Origin: Sideroxydans sp. CL21 | Lineage (GTDB): Bacteria; Pseudomonadota; Gammaproteobacteria; Burkholderiales; Gallionellaceae | Reading direction: 5' to 3' | Assembly (NCBI RefSeq): GCF_902459525.1 | Contig: NZ_LR699166.1 | Span: 1,500,501 to 1,564,500, forward strand | DNA: 64,000 bases | Part shown: piece by piece, positions 47,925 through 54,816 of the stretch | How the letters are laid out: each line of letters opens with the position of its first letter | Numbering within the stretch: position 1 is the stretch's first letter | Translations under genes and position numbers: made by a program | The notes under the pieces: generated by a model | What the model was told of the DNA's origin: nothing | Seen by the model: the letters and a program-made list of their open reading frames with translations, nothing else | The model's database searches: none

Positions 47925-50528
47925 ATGTCTGCACTGAAAAATATCCGGTTGGTTTCTTCCCGTGGCGAAGAAAGTCCCATCGAATCGGAAGCGATACTTG
48001 AATCGCGGGGACGCGTCGAAGCGGAGATAGAAGCGCAGCTGGCGGTACAGGCACGTACCCGCGCCGAAGCCCATGCACGAGCCGTTTTGCAGGGCAAGGT
48101 GCGGCAGGAGAGCGAGCTTACCGAGCAGATAGAAGCGCGTACACGCGTTGAATCCGAAGTGACCGGGGAAGTAACGGCGCGTCTCGAATTGGAACGCGAA
48201 CTGGCAGCTGCGGCCTACGCCAAGAAGAAAACCGAGGAACGCCTGACCGAGGCGGTGCGCGAGAAACTGGAAGCGGAAAGACAGGCGCAGGCTGAAATGG
48301 AACAGCGCATGGCCGCCGAACAGCGTGCGCGCAAGGAACTGGAACAACAGGCCGAAACGGATCGTGAAGCGGCATTGCTGGCGCAGGAAAAAGCCCACAC
48401 GGAACAATTGCTGACGCAGGCAGTGCAGAACAGGCTCAAATCCGAGAAAGAGGCAATGGCGATGGTCAACGCCAAGCTGGCTGCCGAAGAATCTGCACAG
48501 GAAGCAATGAATGCCCGCGTACGCGCCGAGATGCTGGCTCTGGCCGAAAAACAAGCACGCGTTGCTGCCGAGCTGAATGCCGAACGTGCCGCCATGGCGC
48601 GTGCGGACGAAGAGCATAAAGCTACCAAGGAAGTCGAACTGCGTATTCAGATCGAGCGGCAGGCGCAGGCAGAAGCATCTGCACGCGTGGCCGCTGAACT
48701 GAAAGCAACCGAGATCGCAAAAAGGGCTGCAGAAGCAGAGCAGGAAGAGCGTCTGGTCGCGGAGCGCAAGCTGCAAGCCGAACAAGAGATGTTGAAGCTG
48801 CTGGAATCGCGTGTGGAAGCAGAGCAACAGGCCATCAAGGAACGCGAAGCGGCAAATGCGCTCCTGCAACAGATCGAACTGGAAGCCCGCGATTTGCTGG
48901 CTGCCGAAGCGCAAGCCAAGCGCGCTGCCGAGGTCAAGTTGCAGGCGGAACGCGAATTGATCGCGATGGCACAGCTGCGGGCCGAAGCCGACATGCGCGC
49001 TTCGCATGCCATCGAATTGCAGGTACATGCCGAAGCGGAAGCGACGGAGCAGGCCAACCAGCGCTATGAGATGGCTGAATGCGCCAGAAGTATTGCCGAA
49101 GGCAAGGCTGAACTGGAAGCCGGACTCTTTATGCAGGCACAAGCGCAAGCCCAGGCAGATGAATTGACTGCTCGCGAGCTTCAAAAGAAATTGGAAGCCA
49201 TCAATGCAGCCTTGCCTTTGGCCGAACAACGCGCACATCTGATGGTCGAATCCTGCCAGGCAGAAGAAGAAAGGCTCGCTGCGGAAAAGGCTGGCGTAGA
49301 GGCTTTGCAGAAACGTGCCGACGCCGAGCGTCTCGCTGCCGAAGCGGTCAGGCAAAGGCAGGCATTGGACGAGGAAGCAGCGCGGATTGCCGAGGCCAAA
49401 TTGTCCGTCGAGAACGCTGCCATCGAACAGATCACCTTGCGCATGGATGCCGAGCTGCGCGCCATTGAAGCAGACAATGAGCGCATCGCCGCCGAAGTGC
49501 GCGCACAGGAAGCGGCTGTAGCCAAACAGGCAATGTCGGAAAAAATGATCGCAACAGCGAAAGAAAAGGAAGATCTGGAGATTCGTGCACTCAACATGGC
49601 AAAGTTGAAGGCTGAATCACTGGCGCTGGCTATCAAATCCGAAGAAGAGGCCATGCAAGCCGAGGCGCGCGCAGTGATGCAGGCACGCCAACGCACCGCT
49701 GTAGCAGAGGAGACCAGGCGTCGCATTGAAGAGCGCGAAAGCAAGGAGACTGCACAGCTGTTATTGGATCAGCAGAACAGGGATGCGGAAGAGCGGGCTG
49801 CGGCCGAGCGTGTGGCTGCACTGGTGCGCCAGCGCATCGCGGTTGCCGAAGAAAACAAGCGGCTCATTGCAGAACGCGAACGGGAGGAGACGACCAGGTT
49901 GGAGCTGGAGCAGCAGAACCAGGCCCTGGAACAACAGTATCTTCTATCGGTACAGCAGAATCGGGAAGCCGAAGAACGTCTGGTTGCCGCATGCAATGTG
50001 CGTATCGAAGCAGAACGTTTGGCAATTGAAGCGACAGAAGGCCGTATCGCCGCCGAACAACAGGCCGCCGAACTGACGCGCAGGCGCGATTTTGCGGAAT
50101 TGCTGGCGCACCAGGCCGTCAACGAAAGGATGGCAATGCAGGAGCAGGCCATCGCTGCGTTGCGCCAAAGTGAGGAGCTGGAACGTGGCCTGACCGAAAA
50201 AGTGAAAGAAGAATTGCATCAGGCCAAGATTCAGCTGGAAACTGGAAAGTTGCTGCAACGGCTGAGCAAGACGCACCGGATCAATCGTTTCTCTCAAGTC
50301 GCCTTGTCCGCCATGTTGTTGCTTGTGGCGGGTATGTGGTTCGGGGGTGTGGGTTCGAATGCAAGGACGGAGAACTCTGCAAACAACGGCAAAATAGTCG
50401 TTGCGCAATCCGCGCCTGAAAAGCAGGCGGGTGAACCGGCCGACCTGGGTAACCTGAAACTATCCGCCAATTTGGGCACCTCACCATCGGTGCAGGGAAT
50501 TCAGGGGGCAGTTGAAAAGGAATTTTAG
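47925..50528 (+). CDS. 867-residue Ala/Glu-rich coiled-coil protein with C-terminal membrane anchor
   Basis: No family recognised. After a short N-terminus, residues about 20-780 are an almost unbroken charged helix rich in Ala, Glu, Arg and Gln (AEAEATEQANQRYEMAE-like stretches), with only scattered Gly or Pro, so a very long coiled coil is expected. There is one hydrophobic segment at about 791-809 (VALSAMLLLVAGMWFGGV) and a 58-residue polar tail. If anchored in the inner membrane with the helix inside, it could reach about 100 nm. Its repeats make frames on the other strand open for long distances. It is preceded by GAAAGAGGTGG and has 170 bases of own upstream DNA. Confidence 0.8.
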   Translation: MSALKNIRLVSSRGEESPIESEAILESRGRVEAEIEAQLAVQARTRAEAHARAVLQGKVRQESELTEQIEARTRVESEVTGEVTARLELERELAAAAYAKKKTEERLTEAVREKLEAERQAQAEMEQRMAAEQRARKELEQQAETDREAALLAQEKAHTEQLLTQAVQNRLKSEKEAMAMVNAKLAAEESAQEAMNARVRAEMLALAEKQARVAAELNAERAAMARADEEHKATKEVELRIQIERQAQAEASARVAAELKATEIAKRAAEAEQEERLVAERKLQAEQEMLKLLESRVEAEQQAIKEREAANALLQQIELEARDLLAAEAQAKRAAEVKLQAERELIAMAQLRAEADMRASHAIELQVHAEAEATEQANQRYEMAECARSIAEGKAELEAGLFMQAQAQAQADELTARELQKKLEAINAALPLAEQRAHLMVESCQAEEERLAAEKAGVEALQKRADAERLAAEAVRQRQALDEEAARIAEAKLSVENAAIEQITLRMDAELRAIEADNERIAAEVRAQEAAVAKQAMSEKMIATAKEKEDLEIRALNMAKLKAESLALAIKSEEEAMQAEARAVMQARQRTAVAEETRRRIEERESKETAQLLLDQQNRDAEERAAAERVAALVRQRIAVAEENKRLIAEREREETTRLELEQQNQALEQQYLLSVQQNREAEERLVAACNVRIEAERLAIEATEGRIAAEQQAAELTRRRDFAELLAHQAVNERMAMQEQAIAALRQSEELERGLTEKVKEELHQAKIQLETGKLLQRLSKTHRINRFSQVALSAMLLLVAGMWFGGVGSNARTENSANNGKIVVAQSAPEKQAGEPADLGNLKLSANLGTSPSVQGIQGAVEKEF

Positions 50529-50591
50529 GGTTGGACCGGGGGGAATCGGGACAGAGTGCCCCGATTTCAATCCCGGTAGATTTTTGTGATA

Positions 50592-52604
50592 TCAGTCAGA
50601 ACGGGTTTTCTGATCATCTGCCGAATCAGGTTTGCACAGCGGCAAACACATGAGAAAAGTGCTGCCTTGCCCTTCGATCGACGAAACCTCGATTAGTCCA
50701 CCGTGAAATCTGGCGATCCAGTTGACCAGATAGAGTCCGAGACCACTTCCTATAATGTCGGCTTCATGCCGCCCGCGCGCATATTTCTCAAAAACGTGTT
50801 GTTGAAGGTCGGGAGATATACCCGCTCCGTGATCACTCACCTCGATACACAGCATACCCGGTTTTTCGGAATGAACATTCAGGCAAATCTCATCATTGCG
50901 GGATGAATACTTGTGGGCGTTATCCAATAAATTGAGCACAGCGATCTGAATCAGTTGCCAGTCTGCGCAAATGCGGGCATCGCCGTCCAATGGCCCAAAA
51001 TGAACGAAGCGCGCATAATTTTCAACAAAACGTTCAGTGACTTCAGCGCAGAGCTGATTGAGATCGCCCATCTCCCGGTTAAGCCCGCGTTTGTCCATAT
51101 CCAGCCATTTTTCGGTAAGGAAATTATCCATCAGCCCCGAGAGCTGCCTGACCGAACTCATGATCTTTTCTATGCGCGGCAGCAAGTCGGGGTGTTCGGA
51201 TCGGGCCAGCATGTTCAGCATCTGTGCGGTATTGCTGATGACCGCGACGGGGCTGCGCATTTCATGTGCCATCAAGGCCATGAGATTGGCTTGAGTTTCG
51301 CGCCCATCCCGTTCATGACGGAGCGAAATCTCAAGTACCTTTTGTGCATCGCTGAGCTGGCGGGTCCGCTTTTCGATCTCGTCTTCGAGCCACTGTTGTG
51401 TATTTTGAATTGCGCCAGCCATTTCGTGAAACTGCCGGATCAACTCATATACTTCACCGCGACTTTTCTTGATAGGTCTGGAACTGAAATCGCCGCGGCG
51501 GATGCGGGAAACCATATCGGTCAGCATTGCGATCGGTTTAAGAACGAGTTTATGCAGAGAAAGGGCCAGAATCAACAAGAGCCCCAAGGTGCCGGCGATA
51601 ATGGCCAGCAACATTTTGATAAATTCTGTTTGCGGTAACAGAACTGACAGGTCAAGCAAGGTAAGGTCGTACCAGCCGATTTCAGGCAGTGCATTCAAAC
51701 CCGCCAGATAGCGCTTTCCATTGATTTCCACAAATTCCGTTTCCACGCCGTGTTTGCCATCCTGGAGTTTATGGATGGTTTGATGCAGCCACTCCTTGCC
51801 CGCCGACTTTCCCAGTATCTGCAGGTGTACATGCTCGGGTTCGGAAAAATTGGGCACGCTCGGGAAGTCAAAGTGGGTGACATCGTTGTACACCTGCACG
51901 TTGGCGTTGCTATCGATGAACATGTTGGTTACGCCGGGCAGGTGAACAGTGGAGGCATTGCTGGTGAACTCGTACAGATTGATGCCCGTGCCGAGTATGC
52001 CGACTATTTTATTTTCTTTCCGTATGGAGGCCATGACCCATAACTTGATTACGCCAAGTTTGCGGTTGGACGAAACTTTGATTCCACGGTCTTCGCCGCT
52101 CTTGATAAATTCGAATATCCACGCGTCGTCCTGGGCTGCCGGGTCAAGGGTGTAGTGCATTTGCTTCCGCCTGCCTGACTTTGCCTCATCAATATAATAG
52201 AACCTGCCCGATTTCAAAATCGCAACAAAATAATTCTCGCTTTGAAAACGATTGTGTAGCGCGTCCATGGCTCTGCGCTGGAATTCGGGACTATCCTCGT
52301 TGGCTGCCCATTCCCTGATAGCCGGGTTGCCGGCCGATTGGATTGCCGCTGCCATTTCACTTCTCAGCGGCTTCAAGCTGCGCTCCTTGTCGAAGAGCGA
52401 TTGTTCGATGGCAAAGCGCGATCCGATACGTGCCAGCAAGCGTTCGGTAAAATTGTTGAACATCGCGAAGAAGAGCAGTGATATAAATACCGATGAGGCA
52501 CCCATGATCAGCAGAAATCGGCTTTGCAGGCTTAAGCCGACCAGATATTGCCGTGAGCGAGAAAATGCTTGCGCGGCGGCGCTGCGATTGTTTAAATTGG
52601 GCAT
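50592..52604 (-). CDS. Membrane sensor histidine kinase beside mtoAB
   Basis: 670 residues. Order: membrane helix (about 29-50), large extracytoplasmic dCache-like sensor (about 55-325), second helix (about 330-350), HAMP (to about 405), HisKA with phospho-His at 447 (MAHEMRSPVAVI) and HATPase_c with N box NLLDNAHKYS, G1 SDHGAGIS and G2 GSGLGLYLV. It should phosphorylate the regulator encoded back-to-back 32 bases away. Its sensor closely resembles that of the diguanylate cyclase at 34541-36241 (for example ILGTGINLYEF and LPEIGWYDLTLLD). Ligand unknown; redox, metal or organic acid are all possible. Confidence 0.92.
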   Translation of the reverse strand: MPNLNNRSAAAQAFSRSRQYLVGLSLQSRFLLIMGASSVFISLLFFAMFNNFTERLLARIGSRFAIEQSLFDKERSLKPLRSEMAAAIQSAGNPAIREWAANEDSPEFQRRAMDALHNRFQSENYFVAILKSGRFYYIDEAKSGRRKQMHYTLDPAAQDDAWIFEFIKSGEDRGIKVSSNRKLGVIKLWVMASIRKENKIVGILGTGINLYEFTSNASTVHLPGVTNMFIDSNANVQVYNDVTHFDFPSVPNFSEPEHVHLQILGKSAGKEWLHQTIHKLQDGKHGVETEFVEINGKRYLAGLNALPEIGWYDLTLLDLSVLLPQTEFIKMLLAIIAGTLGLLLILALSLHKLVLKPIAMLTDMVSRIRRGDFSSRPIKKSRGEVYELIRQFHEMAGAIQNTQQWLEDEIEKRTRQLSDAQKVLEISLRHERDGRETQANLMALMAHEMRSPVAVISNTAQMLNMLARSEHPDLLPRIEKIMSSVRQLSGLMDNFLTEKWLDMDKRGLNREMGDLNQLCAEVTERFVENYARFVHFGPLDGDARICADWQLIQIAVLNLLDNAHKYSSRNDEICLNVHSEKPGMLCIEVSDHGAGISPDLQQHVFEKYARGRHEADIIGSGLGLYLVNWIARFHGGLIEVSSIEGQGSTFLMCLPLCKPDSADDQKTRSD

Positions 52605-52636
52605 CGGTTGTTGGTCTCCGGATACGAAGTGAGAAT

Positions 52637-53323
52637 ATGGCGCGCATTATCATAGTTGAAGACGATATTGGACAGCAGGAAGAGCTGCATTCGTTTTTGA
52701 TGTACGCGGGACATGAGGTTCTAGCGGTCGGCAGCGGCGTAGAGCTCGATAAGCATCTGCAATTTGTTCCTGACATTGCACTGCTGGACTACAACCTCCC
52801 CGGTGAAACGGGCGTCGAGCTTGCCTTGCGCCTGCGCAAGAAGTTCGGGACCGGCATTGGCCTGGTCATGGTGACCGCGCGCAGCCTGGGCGTTGACCGG
52901 GTGGAATGCAGACGTGCCGGAGCGGACGATTACCTGATCAAGCCGATCAACTTCGCCGAATTGCTGGCGCTAATCGATAATCTGTCTCTTCGCCTTAAGC
53001 CAGCTGTGCCCAGCGCAGAAACGTGGCGCATCCAGGTGGCCCGTTCAGAGCTGGTGCCACCCGATGCTCCTGCCATTCCGCTATCCGGCCTGGAGCTGCT
53101 CCTGTTGCAGGCCCTGGCGAATACGCAGAACGGCCAGGCGGACCGTGATACTTTGATTCGTGCGCTGGGCAAGAACCCGATTGCTTACGACCCGCGCGCG
53201 CTCGAAGCGAACATCAGCCGACTGCGGCGCAAGCTTCCGCTGCTGGAAGACGGTCGCAACCCTTTGCAGGCGATGCGCGGCATGGGTTACCAATTCATTC
53301 GTCCGCTCACAGTCGTGAACTGA
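52637..53323 (+). CDS. OmpR-family response regulator upstream of mtoA
   Basis: 228 residues. Receiver domain with the acidic pair EDD near residue 8, phospho-acceptor Asp51 in LLDYNLPGETG and the conserved Lys in LIKPINF; then a winged-helix effector domain ending in NISRLRRKLPLLEDGRNP and AMRGMGYQF, typical of OmpR/PhoB. It is divergent from its kinase gene with 32 bases between starts. The mtoA gene follows after 336 bases that contain eight helically phased repeats, so direct control of mtoAB is the simplest reading. Start at ATG 52637; the frame upstream overlaps the kinase gene. Confidence 0.92.
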   Translation: MARIIIVEDDIGQQEELHSFLMYAGHEVLAVGSGVELDKHLQFVPDIALLDYNLPGETGVELALRLRKKFGTGIGLVMVTARSLGVDRVECRRAGADDYLIKPINFAELLALIDNLSLRLKPAVPSAETWRIQVARSELVPPDAPAIPLSGLELLLLQALANTQNGQADRDTLIRALGKNPIAYDPRALEANISRLRRKLPLLEDGRNPLQAMRGMGYQFIRPLTVVN

Positions 53324-53373
53324 TTCTTCGCAAGGGTTGCCCTTGCATCCCGCTGTAAATCTCCCGCTTCAAC

Positions 53374-53520
53374 GTCAGTCTGCGTCAGTTCCGGTCAATT
53401 TTTGTCAGCCTCTGAACAGGAAAAGTGCCTGATAATTTCCGTGTTGAGTTGTCTCTCCAGCGTTCCTTGTGTGCCTCGCGCACATGTCAGCATTTGTCAG
53501 TATTCGTCGGCATAAGTCAG
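53374..53520 (+). promoter_or_regulatory. Two arrays of four GTCAG repeats at 10-base spacing before mtoA
   Basis: Array A: GTCAG at 53374, 53384 and 53404, with GTCAA at 53394. Array B: GTCAG at 53486, 53496 and 53516, with GTCGG at 53506. Each array has four half-sites exactly 10 bases apart on one strand, so all lie on one face of the helix; the arrays are 112 bases apart. OmpR/PhoB-family regulators bind direct repeats spaced by 10-11 bases, and such a regulator gene ends 50 bases before array A. Array B reaches the expected -35 position of the promoter at 53542. Confidence 0.75.
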
Positions 53521-53547
53521 TTAAAAAACAGATGCGCTCTATAGAAT
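53519..53547 (+). promoter_or_regulatory. Candidate activator-dependent promoter of mtoAB
   Basis: TAGAAT at 53542-53547 matches five of six -10 bases. At 17-base spacing the -35 place (53519-53524, AGTTAA) does not fit the consensus and overlaps the last GTCAG repeat, as in promoters that need a bound OmpR/PhoB-type activator. The leader to the mtoA ATG would be about 105 bases and contains ATATTTCC...GGAAATAT, a possible hairpin (53570-53577 with 53607-53614). Confidence 0.5.
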
Positions 53548-53659
53548 TAATTCGAGTGCGGTCTTCCGATATTTCCACGTGATTGGGTTGTCATCACCGA
53601 GTTTCCGGAAATATTTGAGCCCGTGCTCAGAGTCATTAATTCAAATTAGGGGTAGCAAG

Positions 53660-54739
53660 ATGATCAGGGAGCGATTCATTTGCAATAACGCAATCGTGGC
53701 TGTGATAGCCGTATTGTGGCTGGTGGCGGGGGCAGCGATTGCCGCTGAGCCCGCTGCATCGGGAGTTACGATGGCCGAACCGGCAGCGATAGATGTGCCG
53801 GTACCGGTATTGGCTTCGACGACAAAGCAACCTGCAACTTATGTCGGTGAGAAGGTATGCACCGGTTGCCACGATGCAGAGAACAAAAGTTTCGGGCACA
53901 CGCTTCACGCTAAAACTTTCCGCGAAAATCCAAGCAACGAAACCGAAAAGACGGTCTGCGAGGCATGCCACGGTCCCGGTTCGCTTCATGCAAAAAATAC
54001 CAAAGATCGCAGCCTGCTGATCGGATTCTCCAAAGGGTGGGGGACTCCGGTCGATAAGATGAACAGGCAATGCCTGAACTGCCACAAGGGCGGGCAGCGC
54101 ATATTCTGGGAAGGATCCATCCACCAGACCAATAAGCTGGCCTGCAGCGACTGCCACAATCCGATGGCCAAATTCTCCTCCGGCGGCTTGCTGAAGAAGC
54201 CGAGCATTACCGAGACCTGCCAGACCTGTCACCAGCAGCAGCGCGCCGAATTCAAGAAGAAGTCGCATATGCCGGTGCCTGAAGGAAAGATGACCTGCGA
54301 GGACTGCCACAACCCGCATGGCACTTCCAATAAGCGCCTGCTCAAGGCGGATAGCGTCAATGAGCTCTGCTACACCTGCCATGCCGAGAAGCGCGGTCCC
54401 TACCTGTGGGAACACGCTCCCGTCCGGGAAAACTGCATGAATTGCCACGTTCCGCACGGCTCGAACAACGACAAATTGCTCGTCCAGACGCGTCCCTTCC
54501 TGTGTTCCGGTTGCCACAGCACGACTGGCTCAATGGGTCACCTGGTTTGGGGTAACAACACGACGGGCAACGTCGTGAATGGTGATCCAACTTCATTGGG
54601 CCAAACCAATGCAGGTCTGCAGGCCAACAGCGGAGCAACGATTCTTGCCTCCAAACGTATGACCGGCCGTTCCTGCCAGAACTGCCACAGCATGATCCAC
54701 GGTAGCAACGATCCGGGTGGCGCGCGATTCCAGCGCTGA
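53660..54739 (+). CDS. mtoA: Decaheme c-type cytochrome MtoA (MtrA/PioA family)
   Basis: 359 residues with signal peptide (hydrophobic 11-27, ending AIAA) and exactly ten CXXCH sites spaced as in MtrA/DmsE decahemes (for example CTGCHDAENKSFGHTLHAK, CEDCHNPHGTSNK, CYTCHAEKRGPYLWEHAPV, CMNCHVPHGS). Known members sit within the MtrB-type porin and carry electrons across the outer membrane; MtoA of Sideroxydans is linked to Fe(II) oxidation. The ATG at 53660 has GGGG eight bases upstream. The frame upstream of it is non-coding leader. It is followed by mtoB after 77 bases. No mtoD or cymA-like gene is in the window. Confidence 0.93.
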   Translation: MIRERFICNNAIVAVIAVLWLVAGAAIAAEPAASGVTMAEPAAIDVPVPVLASTTKQPATYVGEKVCTGCHDAENKSFGHTLHAKTFRENPSNETEKTVCEACHGPGSLHAKNTKDRSLLIGFSKGWGTPVDKMNRQCLNCHKGGQRIFWEGSIHQTNKLACSDCHNPMAKFSSGGLLKKPSITETCQTCHQQQRAEFKKKSHMPVPEGKMTCEDCHNPHGTSNKRLLKADSVNELCYTCHAEKRGPYLWEHAPVRENCMNCHVPHGSNNDKLLVQTRPFLCSGCHSTTGSMGHLVWGNNTTGNVVNGDPTSLGQTNAGLQANSGATILASKRMTGRSCQNCHSMIHGSNDPGGARFQR

Positions 54740-54816
54740 TCCGAAAAGGAAACGACGAGATGAAAGCAATCAAACATTTTGAAAAAGTCGAAACAAATTG
54801 CGACCGGAGGTTTTTA

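Noticed and set aside
47871-49355. A 494-codon open frame on the minus strand opposite the coiled-coil gene.
   Set aside because: It mirrors the repetitive Ala/Glu codons of the real gene, giving a Phe/Leu/Cys-rich protein without a proper start or domain.
54760-54816. An earlier ATG (54760) as the mtoB start.
   Set aside because: The ATG at 54817 has GGAGG at the right distance and directly precedes the signal peptide; the extra 19 residues are charged and atypical.
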